Shown here: positions 45,043 through 52,982 of the stretch, in pieces
How the letters are laid out: every line of letters begins with the position of its first letter
Position numbering within the stretch: the first letter of the stretch is position 1
Virus record (IMG/VR): IMGVR_UViG_3300046163_000066
Span: 62,001 to 126,000 of that record
Reading direction: 5' to 3' (one strand)
Origin: a virus
DNA: 64,000 nucleotides
Translations under genes and position numbers: made by a program
Notes under the pieces: model-generated
The model's input: only the letters and a program-made list of their open reading frames with translations
What the model was told of the DNA's origin: nothing
Databases searched by the model: none

Positions 45043-46206
45043 TCACTCGAAATCAACTAAAAATGTGGAAGATTCAGGTCGGTCAGGATTTTCTGGAATC
45101 GTAACATGGGGTGTGTCGTGAACTTCCGAAAGTTCTTCTTGAGTAATGGTTTGTGATTCAGGTTCTTTAGAACCAACAGGTTGAACCTTGAGGTCTTCTT
45201 CGGAGACACCTGCTTTAGCAGCCAATGAACCTAATGATTCTAAGCCACCACCCTTAAGTGAGTCTGGGATTTGAAGACCATCAACAGCCAATGGATTATA
45301 CTGTTCTGCTGATTCGGGAGTGGGTAAATCTTCAAAGGAAATCTTAGAATTGCGTCGGTGATTTTCGGCTTCAGCAGCCATCTGTGCTTGGATTTTATCA
45401 ACACCACTTTGGAATGTCGGGATTCCACCTTCGGCGGTGTAATCTACACCATCGGAGGCTTTCTTATTGATTTTGTTTTGAGAATCTCTGGACATAACTT
45501 CATCCACAGACAAACCTGCTTCACGAGCCAATTGTTCTAATCCATTGATTCCAAATTGAGTTTCAACTCTGTTATTGACACTTGAAGTTTCATAGTGTGA
45601 CCTTTGTTTGGAAGGATTTGGTGCGCCCAGAACATCATACCAATCCACGGGTCCATCTGTGAAAGGGTCTTTAGGAAGTTCAACAGGTTCAGCGGCCGGG
45701 GCGGGAGCAGTATCTACTGATTCACCGATATTAACGAAACCAGAGCCGGCTGGCGAAGGGCTGTCATCGTCAGATTGAAACAACGTCATATCTGCGGAAT
45801 CGTTTTGAGCAGCACGAATGCGGTCCAAAAACTCTTTGTCTGAATCATCAAGTGTTTGCTTGCGACCTCCGAAGAAATCGGAAGCATTTCTGACTACGGG
45901 GGCAATATCATTCCAGAACTCAGCCATACTCAGCAATCGAGATGCCGTAGGTGAGGTATCCACCGCATCGGCTACACCATACTTTTCTAAAAAGTTCACT
46001 AAAGGAACTAAAACTCGCTCTCCCATTTCTGGGTCAAGATTGAACTTTCGAGTCAATTCTGCCATATCGGAAGCACCAAACATACCTGCTACGGAAGCCG
46101 AACTGGAAGATTTCTTCTTAGAGTCAGAACTCTTGTCGGATGACTCGTCTGATGAAGCCTTAGTTTCTGTCTTGCTGTTGCGAAGCAAGTCATCAAAATC
46201 ACTCAT
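45043..46206 (-). CDS. Acidic disordered protein
   Basis: 387 aa, very rich in Ser, Asp and Glu. The N-terminal ~35 residues are almost pure Ser/Lys/Asp and the body has short helices. No TM, no Cys. Scaffold-like or virion-interior role possible. Leaderless start. Confidence 0.82.
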   Translation of the reverse strand: MSDFDDLLRNSKTETKASSDESSDKSSDSKKKSSSSASVAGMFGASDMAELTRKFNLDPEMGERVLVPLVNFLEKYGVADAVDTSPTASRLLSMAEFWNDIAPVVRNASDFFGGRKQTLDDSDKEFLDRIRAAQNDSADMTLFQSDDDSPSPAGSGFVNIGESVDTAPAPAAEPVELPKDPFTDGPVDWYDVLGAPNPSKQRSHYETSSVNNRVETQFGINGLEQLAREAGLSVDEVMSRDSQNKINKKASDGVDYTAEGGIPTFQSGVDKIQAQMAAEAENHRRNSKISFEDLPTPESAEQYNPLAVDGLQIPDSLKGGGLESLGSLAAKAGVSEEDLKVQPVGSKEPESQTITQEELSEVHDTPHVTIPENPDRPESSTFLVDFE

Positions 46207-46228
46207 AAACTCTGTATAGAGTCACAAC

Positions 46229-46237
46229 TACTTAAAA
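46229..46237 (-). promoter_or_regulatory. TATA-like promoter, 27 nt from start at 46206
   Basis: TTTTAAGTA followed by GTTGTG. Confidence 0.82.
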
Positions 46238-46238
46238 C

Positions 46239-46778
46239 TTATCTTTTGAATAGCGTTTCGGCTTGTTCTCGAAGGTTAGCGAGCCATGCTTGATTGTAAG
46301 TGTCAGAACTGCCGTGGTCTCTTTGAAACTCCGCTTGTTCGGCAAGTGTGTCAAGGCTGGTTGCCAGTAAATCGTGAAGGAATTGACTATCATCACCCGT
46401 AGCCGGAACTTTTCGGATAAACTCGGACAAATGTTGAGTCATACGTCGCATTTCGCTTTCACGGGCTGCCGTTTTGAGAGACAAAACTTGAATGATAAAC
46501 GGAGATTCTAAGGTATTGAGAATCTTGTCTTGTAGTGAAAGTTCATTTTCGGTGTCCAAAGATGACACGATAGAATCGAAACTTTCGTATAATGATTCAA
46601 TTTGTTCTGGGCTGGCAGAGATTCCCATTGATTCGGTGAACTCTCGGAATTGTTGTTTAATGGTTTGCGCTCGTTGCAGTTCTAAAAACTGTTGATATGT
46701 TGAAAGAGATTCTCTCATGGCGGAAAGATTTTCAAACAGTTCTTTGGGATTCAAGATATTCACGCTCACAGATTTCAT
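46239..46778 (-). CDS. Helical/coiled-coil protein
   Basis: 179 aa, Gln/Glu/Leu-rich, with heptad-like helices through most of its length. Its ATG overlaps the stop of the TM protein upstream (TGATG). Confidence 0.82.
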   Translation of the reverse strand: MKSVSVNILNPKELFENLSAMRESLSTYQQFLELQRAQTIKQQFREFTESMGISASPEQIESLYESFDSIVSSLDTENELSLQDKILNTLESPFIIQVLSLKTAARESEMRRMTQHLSEFIRKVPATGDDSQFLHDLLATSLDTLAEQAEFQRDHGSSDTYNQAWLANLREQAETLFKR

Positions 46779-47536
46779 CAATTAAATTGTGGTCCGTTAC
46801 GCTTGTTGAAATCTCCCAATAAGAAGTTATTCAGATTACTCATGGCATCAAAACGATTAGCGGCTTGTGATTCAGCCTCTTTTTTAGCATCTTTTTCTTC
46901 GGCTCGCTTCATGTAATCTTCGGCTTCTGAAAGTTTCTTGTCGAAACGGTCAATTGTGGATTTCAAATCATCAATTTGGCTTTTGTAATACCACGATGTT
47001 CCCAAAGCACCGATGACTAAACCTGCCATCATGCCCATAGCCGCAGCAGATTTACCACCAACTGCGAAACCTGCGGAAGCCACAGGAGATTTACCACCTA
47101 CGGTGGCTGTTTCGGCGGCTGAAGTGGCCTTAGAACCATTACGCTTTGACAATTCAGCATGGATTTTACCGAGGTCAGACTGATAAGTGGAAAACTCTTC
47201 AGGAGATGGTGTTTTACGACTCATAGAATAAAGCAAGTCCATAAGTTCGGTGTCATTCATGTCTTCCAACTTCATGTTTTTACGAACTGAAATGGATTCA
47301 GCAGCGAAAACAGATGTTTCGGTTTCAACCTCTCGATGAGATTCTACGATAACATCCGTAATTTTCTTCCAGCCACGAATGCCGTTGCCACGAACACCCA
47401 AAACGTATTTGCCGGGACCCGTTTCATTAGCAAAATCAACTAACTCTGCTACGCTGATGGGTTCTTCAGAGCGCAAGATGTCTTTGCATCCTGAGTTCTT
47501 AACACCTTTTTGATAACGGCGAACAAAATAACCCAT
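46778..47536 (-). CDS. TM protein with coiled coil and A-x-E site
   Basis: 252 aa from M-G-Y-F-V-R-R. A soluble N-terminal domain contains F-A-A-E-S-I, followed by a TM segment (about 155-180: A-A-M-G-M-M-A-G-L-V-I-G-A-L) and a ~45-residue Lys/Glu coiled coil. Start is 27 nt from the TATA centre. Confidence 0.84.
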   Translation of the reverse strand: MGYFVRRYQKGVKNSGCKDILRSEEPISVAELVDFANETGPGKYVLGVRGNGIRGWKKITDVIVESHREVETETSVFAAESISVRKNMKLEDMNDTELMDLLYSMSRKTPSPEEFSTYQSDLGKIHAELSKRNGSKATSAAETATVGGKSPVASAGFAVGGKSAAAMGMMAGLVIGALGTSWYYKSQIDDLKSTIDRFDKKLSEAEDYMKRAEEKDAKKEAESQAANRFDAMSNLNNFLLGDFNKRNGPQFN

Positions 47537-47558
47537 AGACACACTATGATGTTTCTGA

Positions 47559-47567
47559 TACTTAAAG
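47559..47567 (-). promoter_or_regulatory. TATA-like promoter, 27 nt from start at 47536
   Basis: CTTTAAGTA followed by TCAGAAA. Confidence 0.83.
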
Positions 47568-47576
47568 GTTCTTAAG

Positions 47577-47595
47577 TTCGGATGCAGTATCCGAA
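47577..47595 (-). terminator. Hairpin, candidate terminator
   Basis: TTCGGAT-5-nt-ATCCGAA, a perfect 7-bp stem between the stop of the 36-aa membrane protein (47603) and the next TATA box. No U-tract. Confidence 0.45.
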
Positions 47596-47602
47596 TATCC
47601 GA

Positions 47603-47713
47603 TTAAGCATTGAGATAAATTAACAAACCGACAGCAGCCACAGATGCCACCGTTCTAATGAGTGCCATGACGTTGGGATAATTCCCAACAAAGGCTTCCA
47701 TTTTAGACAACAT
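47603..47713 (-). CDS. Very small single-TM protein (36 aa)
   Basis: 36 aa: a short amphipathic start, then a hydrophobic helix (about 16-34) ending Y-L-N-A. GTGAGA, overlapping the upstream stop, lies just before the ATG. Last gene of its operon. Confidence 0.75.
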   Translation of the reverse strand: MLSKMEAFVGNYPNVMALIRTVASVAAVGLLIYLNA

Positions 47714-47717
47714 ACTC

Positions 47718-48194
47718 TCACGACCAAACTTGTGCCAGATACTCGTAGCATTGGGCTACGGATTCTTCGGGAACTGATTCTGATTCGGGATTGAAATCTG
47801 ACATTAAGACATTCAAGGCTGTAAGGGTATCCATCAAACGCTTCCATTTGAGATTGTGAATCTTGGTGTAAAGGTCTCGGCTGTCGGCTCGGTCTTCATA
47901 GCCTTTAGAAGTCAAGTATTTGTTAAGTGCTAACAAATCCAATCGCCAACGGATTCCTCCACTACGTTCTCGGCTTTGAGCGTGTCGAAACATAGGTCGG
48001 TTGCGAAGAATACCGATAACTTCTCTGGTGGTATAACGGCGAGGTTTAAGTTCCAGCATTTTCTGTGCAATCACGGTGCTGTGTCCATAACCGTCTTTTT
48101 CTAACAGATACTCCACGATGTCAAAAACCAATGTTTCCACTAATGGAAGTGGTGTTGAAGTCTTTCGACCCTCTGAAGCATCAGGAGAACTCAA
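47718..48194 (-). CDS. Winged-helix DNA-binding protein (probable)
   Basis: 158 aa. TTG start with GAGGAG 8 nt upstream; a GTG nine bases earlier overlaps the upstream stop. Residues 15-90 (V-F-D-I-V-E-Y-L-L, S-T-V-I-A-Q-K-M-L, T-R-E-V-I-G-I-L, G-G-I-R-W-R-L) fit a winged helix. Candidate transcription regulator. Confidence 0.75.
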   Translation of the reverse strand: MSSPDASEGRKTSTPLPLVETLVFDIVEYLLEKDGYGHSTVIAQKMLELKPRRYTTREVIGILRNRPMFRHAQSRERSGGIRWRLDLLALNKYLTSKGYEDRADSRDLYTKIHNLKWKRLMDTLTALNVLMSDFNPESESVPEESVAQCYEYLAQVWS

Positions 48195-48199
48195 AAAGT

Positions 48200-48604
48200 T
48201 CACTCCTCTTCGGTAGGTTCTGGTAGGTCGAGATTTTCTCGAACCAAGAGACGCTTGCCTTCTTCGTAGGCTTCTTTAGCATCTTCCAAAGACAATCCAG
48301 TATTCTTGTGTTCCAAGATAATTTCCTTGCGACGACTTTCGTAAGTCATCAGTTCCAAAATTGCCAAGTTGGTGTTGTCCATTTCAAAGGGTGAGTCTTC
48401 GTATTCACCTGCAAACAGATTCTCAATTTCTACGGCAAGTTCCGCAGCCGTCATGGTGGAAATAGTGGTGAACTCTTCAAGGTCTTCGTCAAGTTTGCTA
48501 CCTGCAACCGAATCCACGATACGGGAAATAAACTGTTCAGCAGTTTCTTTGGTTACTTTCATTCCAACTCTGGGCCAATATCGCATCTCTTGTTCTGCGT
48601 TCAT
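48200..48604 (-). CDS. Acidic helical protein
   Basis: 134 aa, Glu-rich helices, no TM. Leaderless start. In an operon with the winged-helix and tiny TM genes. Confidence 0.82.
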   Translation of the reverse strand: MNAEQEMRYWPRVGMKVTKETAEQFISRIVDSVAGSKLDEDLEEFTTISTMTAAELAVEIENLFAGEYEDSPFEMDNTNLAILELMTYESRRKEIILEHKNTGLSLEDAKEAYEEGKRLLVRENLDLPEPTEEE

Positions 48605-48626
48605 AATGCTTGTATGAATGCAAACC

Positions 48627-48635
48627 TACTTAAAA
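48627..48635 (-). promoter_or_regulatory. TATA-like promoter, 27 nt from start at 48604
   Basis: TTTTAAGTA followed by GGTTTG. Confidence 0.8.
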
Positions 48636-48637
48636 CT

Positions 48638-48820
48638 TCACTTTTTTCGGAAACTAATAACTGCCGAACCAGACCAAATGGCTTTGGCAATTGCGAGTGA
48701 GTCGGTTTCGGATTCGCCGTTGATAAAAAACTGCTTGCCATTGTATTGTTCCAAATCAATGAGGATTTTCATTTCATTTAATGGGACATTCGGAGGAATG
48801 TATCTTTCATTCTTCTTCAT
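48638..48820 (-). CDS. Small hypothetical protein
   Basis: 60 aa, compact alpha/beta, basic ends. Overlaps the end of the primase-like gene by 14 nt, suggesting translational coupling. Confidence 0.75.
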   Translation of the reverse strand: MKKNERYIPPNVPLNEMKILIDLEQYNGKQFFINGESETDSLAIAKAIWSGSAVISFRKK

Positions 48821-49223
48821 ACGTTTCGCTTCCTATGGGCAAGTCAAGGGTTTCAGCAGACACCCAACTGGCTGAAGTCATACCGTTTTTGGATTTAAAC
48901 ACACGACTGGTTCGGAAACCTTCGGCGGAACGAACTTGGTCTGAAAACAGTCGGCCAGCGCATTCCAGATTCCACGGTTTTTCTGAAAACACTTTTCGCC
49001 ACATCATTTGTTCAGAAAGTTTCATAGGAACTGGGGACATGACGATACCAAACAAAGTATCGTAAGTTAATTCTCCGATGAGAACATGAAGTCCTGTTCC
49101 TGATGAACTGGTTCGGACCCACACACGAGGACCAAACTCGGTGCAAAGCACAGACAGGGCTTTCAAAACTTTGGGATTAGAAAGGTCGGTATCATCCCAA
49201 TCGAAAGTCAAACCAGAACTCAT
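48807..49223 (-). CDS. Mini primase-polymerase-like (AEP) protein
   Basis: 138 aa from M-S-S-G-L-T-F, 27 nt from the TATA centre. It has T-F-D-W-D-D-T-D near the N-terminus and T-S-S-S-G-T-G-L-H-V-L-I about 40 residues later. These resemble motif I (hDhD) and motif II (SxH) of archaeo-eukaryotic primase/prim-pol domains. A clear third hD motif is not visible, and the length is below the usual ~200 aa, so it may be a reduced or inactive version. Confidence 0.6.
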   Translation of the reverse strand: MSSGLTFDWDDTDLSNPKVLKALSVLCTEFGPRVWVRTSSSGTGLHVLIGELTYDTLFGIVMSPVPMKLSEQMMWRKVFSEKPWNLECAGRLFSDQVRSAEGFRTSRVFKSKNGMTSASWVSAETLDLPIGSETYEEE

Positions 49224-49245
49224 GGTTTCAATAAAGCCTATCACC

Positions 49246-49254
49246 GACTTAAAT
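49246..49254 (-). promoter_or_regulatory. TATA-like promoter, 27 nt from start at 49223
   Basis: ATTTAAGTC followed by GGTGAT. Overlaps the 3' end of the upstream gene. Confidence 0.68.
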
Positions 49255-49258
49255 GTTT

Positions 49259-49462
49259 TTATTCGGCAGTTGATTTCCATGCAGCACAAACCCAATCGGC
49301 TCGAACTTCAGGATTGCCTGAGAATAATCCACAAAAGTATTCTCCGTTGAGAAACATAACGTGGGCGCAGTTGCTACAATTCTTTTCAAGATTGCCTTCT
49401 TGGTAGGCTTGTGGCAACGCTTCTGGAATGGGTTCTCCATTCGGATAAGTTGTCATTCTCAT
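49259..49462 (-). CDS. Small four-Cys protein (phage-type CxxC...C...C-x-x-W)
   Basis: 67 aa. C-S-N-C-A-H, then Y-F-C-G-L-F and V-R-A-D-W-V-C-A-A-W. Small proteins with this order occur in many phage structural clusters and probably bind a metal or Fe-S centre. GGTGA lies 4 nt before the ATG. Confidence 0.8.
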   Translation of the reverse strand: MRMTTYPNGEPIPEALPQAYQEGNLEKNCSNCAHVMFLNGEYFCGLFSGNPEVRADWVCAAWKSTAE

Positions 49463-49471
49463 GTTATCACC

Positions 49472-50320
49472 TTAAAAGCAATTATCTGGGCGTGACTTGG
49501 GGTCGAACTGAATTGAGTTGCTGGCTGGTTGATACGACAACGGAGTGTATTCAGCAGGTGCAGAGACTTCTTCAGCCTCGTTAGTTTGTGTTTCAGTTTC
49601 TGAAGTCTTGGCTGTGCCGTCATCGTTAAACTTGTCAGAGTATTTGAAACCTTCAAAGCCAGACTTGATGTAAGAAACACCTTTTTGACTCATGTGTTGT
49701 TCATACTTCCAGTCCTTTTCAACATCTCCTTCAAGATGGTTAGCGGCTTCTCCACGAGGTCGGCGTGAATCAAGATATTCATGGGAGGGTCCAACACCTT
49801 GAGAAAGTGAAAGTGCGCCGTTGGCTGACTTCCATGTGCTACCGTCGTAGTCGTTAGGAAGTTTTGGAGCAGAACTATCTGTCCAGAAGTAAGAAAGTCC
49901 CCAGTTGAAACTTCGGCAGTAGTTATCTACGCACTTGCCTGAGCCACAGTCTGTGTCAGCAGAACAAGGTGTTTCTGGTGACTTAGGGTGTTCAGTAGTG
50001 TATCTTTCAGGCCAGTAAGTGAATCCAATACAGTTTTCATCCGAATCACATTGAGCAGCAGCCTCTTCCAATGTCTTGTAAGCGGCTCTGGGTTCGTCGG
50101 GTTTCGTGCCTCGATAAAGATTGCTGGACCCCATCGCTGGATAAAGTGAACCTGTTTTCTTAGTGAAGTTATCGAGAGGTTTGGTTTCAGTTGGTGTAAC
50201 TGCTGGAGTTACTGTGGTTGTAGTTTCAGTTTCTTCTGAACTATCGCCTTTGAAATGCCAATATGCTAATCCACCTGCGACTACTGCACCCAAAATGCCG
50301 ATTACTTGCGCTTGTGCCAT
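49472..50320 (-). CDS. Membrane-anchored PAN/apple-like surface protein
   Basis: 282 aa. TM/signal-anchor at about 5-22, Thr-rich linker, then a Cys domain with A-A-A-Q-C ... E-N-C-I-G-F-T-Y as in PAN/apple folds, followed by C-S-A-D-T-D-C-G-S-G-K-C ... C (knottin/EGF-like). Disulphide-rich, so likely exposed outside the cell or virion. PAN domains bind glycans or proteins, so a receptor-binding role is possible. Confidence 0.78.
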   Translation of the reverse strand: MAQAQVIGILGAVVAGGLAYWHFKGDSSEETETTTTVTPAVTPTETKPLDNFTKKTGSLYPAMGSSNLYRGTKPDEPRAAYKTLEEAAAQCDSDENCIGFTYWPERYTTEHPKSPETPCSADTDCGSGKCVDNYCRSFNWGLSYFWTDSSAPKLPNDYDGSTWKSANGALSLSQGVGPSHEYLDSRRPRGEAANHLEGDVEKDWKYEQHMSQKGVSYIKSGFEGFKYSDKFNDDGTAKTSETETQTNEAEEVSAPAEYTPLSYQPASNSIQFDPKSRPDNCF

Positions 50321-50342
50321 ATTTAGTATGGTTCGCTACTGA

Positions 50343-50351
50343 TACTTAAAG
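50343..50351 (-). promoter_or_regulatory. TATA-like promoter, 27 nt from start at 50320
   Basis: CTTTAAGTA followed by TCAGTA. Confidence 0.83.
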
Positions 50352-50358
50352 TTTAGCA

Positions 50359-51057
50359 TCAATAGTTAGGAGAATGGTCCTTACGGTAGGGTCCAGAACC
50401 ATCTCTGAATACATAGAATTGCTTACGCCACATACTGTCTGGAGATTTCATATAATGATATATAACCTGAATGTTGAATCCTTGATAACTCATACTTTCG
50501 CACCAATCTTCGATGTCTCTGGCCTCTGATTCGTTGATTCCATCGTCATTCCATGAACCACCAGAATAAAAGTCAGGGGACTCTCTGCCACTTCCCAAAA
50601 AGTGAAATACAATCGGTTTCATGTATGCTGGGTTTTTACTATCCTTCAGAATCATCAGCAATTTTTTTAGAAGGCGTAAAGAACGCACCTCGTCGTCAAA
50701 GTATCGAATAACTTCGTAGTTTTCTATGAAATAATTGAGATTTTTCATAATTTCTGTTTCCTCATTCTTCCAATGTGCAACACCCTTGAAGGTAAGTCCA
50801 CCCCCTGCGGGTTCTGGCAATTTCCAATAATTTCTTGTGGTTTTGTCTGGGACTTGTTCATAAAAATATCCGTTGCGATAGATGTAGAAATCCTGACTCC
50901 ACCTTGTAGAAAGGTGTTGGCCTTGCTGTCCATAAGCCAGACCTAACTTGTTGTGAAATACTTTGGAACGAGAGTTGATGTAAATTAAGGCTCCTTCATT
51001 TAGAGAACCGTATATATTTCTGTCTTCATCCTTAATGTGAAGGATTTCGTATTCCAT
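50359..51057 (-). CDS. Hypothetical soluble protein
   Basis: 232 aa from M-E-Y-E-I-L-H. Aromatic-rich alpha/beta, no TM and no recognised motif. Base composition is slightly more AT-rich than its neighbours by eye. Start is 27 nt from the TATA centre; a longer frame runs through the box. Confidence 0.8.
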   Translation of the reverse strand: MEYEILHIKDEDRNIYGSLNEGALIYINSRSKVFHNKLGLAYGQQGQHLSTRWSQDFYIYRNGYFYEQVPDKTTRNYWKLPEPAGGGLTFKGVAHWKNEETEIMKNLNYFIENYEVIRYFDDEVRSLRLLKKLLMILKDSKNPAYMKPIVFHFLGSGRESPDFYSGGSWNDDGINESEARDIEDWCESMSYQGFNIQVIYHYMKSPDSMWRKQFYVFRDGSGPYRKDHSPNY

Positions 51058-51079
51058 GCTGATTATACAGTAGTTCTGA

Positions 51080-51088
51080 TACTTAAAG
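51080..51088 (-). promoter_or_regulatory. TATA-like promoter, 27 nt from start at 51057
   Basis: CTTTAAGTA followed by TCAGAAC. Confidence 0.83.
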
Positions 51089-51092
51089 ATGT

Positions 51093-51260
51093 TCATTCTT
51101 CAGAGTCTATATCTTTATTGAAACGATACTTCCAAACAGCCAATTCTGTCAGCAATTTGTTACGCCATAACACCCAGCGAACAAAATAAATGCTAAGTGT
51201 GCCTTGTAAGGCCACAACACAAGCCAACAAAACCAACAAAGCCCATTCCCAATCAATCAT
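51093..51260 (-). CDS. Small single-TM protein coupled to ArsA-like gene
   Basis: 55 aa. TM helix about 5-27, then a basic/aromatic segment (R-W-V-L-W-R-N-K) and an acidic end. Its ATG overlaps the stop of the ArsA/Get3-like gene by 8 nt, so the two are translationally coupled. A tail-anchored or signal-anchored client of that ATPase is a reasonable guess. Confidence 0.75.
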   Translation of the reverse strand: MIDWEWALLVLLACVVALQGTLSIYFVRWVLWRNKLLTELAVWKYRFNKDIDSEE

Positions 51261-52446
51261 CCGAATCCGCCTCTGGTTTCCAAGTCAAAACTACGGTGTC
51301 TTTTTGCTTGCGACGTGAAATCTTGACATCGGGCAACTCCGAAAGTTCATAAACAAAATTACCAACTGTTGCATCTGAACCGCCATAATAAAACTCTCGA
51401 TTGTTTCGACTCCACTTCGCAGAAGTGATATACGGTGTGCGAATAACGCCTTTACCTTCAGAAATGTTGAAAGATTCAAAGGTTTCAAAGCGAAGTCCTC
51501 GTTCATTCCAAAGAGTCTCTGCAACTTCGGTGAGTCGTGAACCACGAGGTTCAAATGGTAATCGAGTCATGCCAACAATTCGGATAGATGTTTCGGATGA
51601 AAGTGTCCGAAACTTTCCAAGATATGGCTGTTGGATTTGCCACTCATTGTGGAGCAAGGCAGCCGCAGGATTATTTACCGCAGTAGCCCAAACATCCTCT
51701 CCAAAGTTAGGAATAATTTGATTGATAACAATGTGATTTACAGGAATCTTCATGCTATCCATAAATCGGACAGTTCGAGCGCACTCAGCATAACCCGCTT
51801 CGGTGGGAATAGAAACCAAATTGATGCTAACGTATTCAGGATTGCGTAGCAAGGCTTTGAGTCGCTCAATTCGCTTGATGAAATCCTCCATCAGAGCCAC
51901 AAGTTTGGATGTATCTCCCTTTTTGATAAAGAAACCTTTGAGATTTTCAATCTTGGCTTTCATCCGAAGAATCTTGAGAAGAAATGTATTGAGATAATCT
52001 GGGGCTGAAAGGGCTTTGAGAGTGTGTCCTGTGGGAGCAGTATCAAAAACAATTAAGTCATAATCTGTGCCAGCACACAATCGGTTGATTTCTTCTAAAG
52101 CAAAGGCTTCATCCATCCCCGGAAACTTAGAAAGTTCGGATAACATTGAGGAATCGAAACCGGGCAAACTTCCGAAAGATTTTTCCATAAGGGTTTCAAT
52201 CTGACCGAAAAAATCGCCGGCAAGGGCTTCGGCATTCAAGTTTTTAGCCCACAAATTAGAGACTCCAGTAACTGGTGTGGCCTCGAATCCGACTCGGATG
52301 CCGAGAGTATCATCGGTGCTGTGGGCTGGGTCGGAAGAAACCAAAAGAGTTCTGAGACCTTGTTGAGCGTGGTGCAAAGCCGTCGCAGCCGACACAGTAG
52401 ATTTACCAACACCACCTTTTCCTGTGAATAATAACATCTGTGCCAT
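51253..52446 (-). CDS. ArsA/Get3-family ATPase
   Basis: 397 aa, single ATPase domain. P-loop G-K-G-G-V-G-K-S-T at 9-17, switch I D-P-A-H-S near 38-42, switch II D-T-A-P-T-G-H-T near 134-141. Archaeal single-domain members bind TM segments of tail-anchored proteins (Get3 role); two-domain ArsA pump arsenite. With so many small and C-terminally anchored membrane proteins here, the targeting role is more likely. No zinc CxxC seen. Confidence 0.92.
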   Translation of the reverse strand: MAQMLLFTGKGGVGKSTVSAATALHHAQQGLRTLLVSSDPAHSTDDTLGIRVGFEATPVTGVSNLWAKNLNAEALAGDFFGQIETLMEKSFGSLPGFDSSMLSELSKFPGMDEAFALEEINRLCAGTDYDLIVFDTAPTGHTLKALSAPDYLNTFLLKILRMKAKIENLKGFFIKKGDTSKLVALMEDFIKRIERLKALLRNPEYVSINLVSIPTEAGYAECARTVRFMDSMKIPVNHIVINQIIPNFGEDVWATAVNNPAAALLHNEWQIQQPYLGKFRTLSSETSIRIVGMTRLPFEPRGSRLTEVAETLWNERGLRFETFESFNISEGKGVIRTPYITSAKWSRNNREFYYGGSDATVGNFVYELSELPDVKISRRKQKDTVVLTWKPEADSDD

Positions 52447-52469
52447 GTAATGACATAGGATGTATCACT

Positions 52470-52478
52470 TACTTAAAA
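52470..52478 (-). promoter_or_regulatory. TATA-like promoter, 28 nt from start at 52446
   Basis: TTTTAAGTA followed by AGTGAT. Confidence 0.8.
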
Positions 52479-52486
52479 CATCTCTG

Positions 52487-52942
52487 TTAAGACCAATCGG
52501 CTTGAAACTCGGTATCAAAAGCAAAGTTTCCTTCCGAATCTGTGTCAAACTCTTCAGGATAATCTGGAATATCAATCATTAACGGGCATTCTCCAATTGA
52601 ACCTTTGACGGCTACCAAAATACTGCTGGTATCGAAATCCATAGGAGGCAAATAATCAGAAGGATTGACCAAGACCATTAACAATCGCTTGTCTTCGGAA
52701 TGTGACATTTCGGCTGGAACGCTAATGTGGCGACCTGTTTCGGGAACATGACCATCCCAGAGAGGTTGTCCGTCTAACAAAATAACGAACTCTAATCCTG
52801 ACAAATAAACGGCAGCGTTGGGTCCAATAACAAGTGTTTCCAAACAGACGTTTTCCGAAACATTGATGGTGCCGATTGAAACTGTTGAAGGGTTAATCGG
52901 TAAATCCACAATGCCGTAGTATTCATCTGACTTTTCAGCCAT
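52487..52942 (-). CDS. Acidic beta-rich protein
   Basis: 151 aa, alternating strands, acidic C-terminal tail, no TM. Minor virion protein by context; family not recognised. Leaderless start. Confidence 0.8.
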   Translation of the reverse strand: MAEKSDEYYGIVDLPINPSTVSIGTINVSENVCLETLVIGPNAAVYLSGLEFVILLDGQPLWDGHVPETGRHISVPAEMSHSEDKRLLMVLVNPSDYLPPMDFDTSSILVAVKGSIGECPLMIDIPDYPEEFDTDSEGNFAFDTEFQADWS

Positions 52943-52964
52943 ACCCTACATAAGTGTTTTCTGA

Positions 52965-52973
52965 TACTTAAAG
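52965..52973 (-). promoter_or_regulatory. TATA-like promoter, 27 nt from start at 52942
   Basis: CTTTAAGTA followed by TCAGAAA. Confidence 0.82.
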
Positions 52974-52982
52974 ACTGAGGTA

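Noticed and set aside
47620-47847. 75-aa minus-strand ORF
   Set aside because: Shadow of the winged-helix gene and the 36-aa TM gene.
51253-52446. Arsenite efflux ATPase
   Set aside because: Single domain, no arsenic-binding Cys triad recognised and no ArsB or ArsR nearby.
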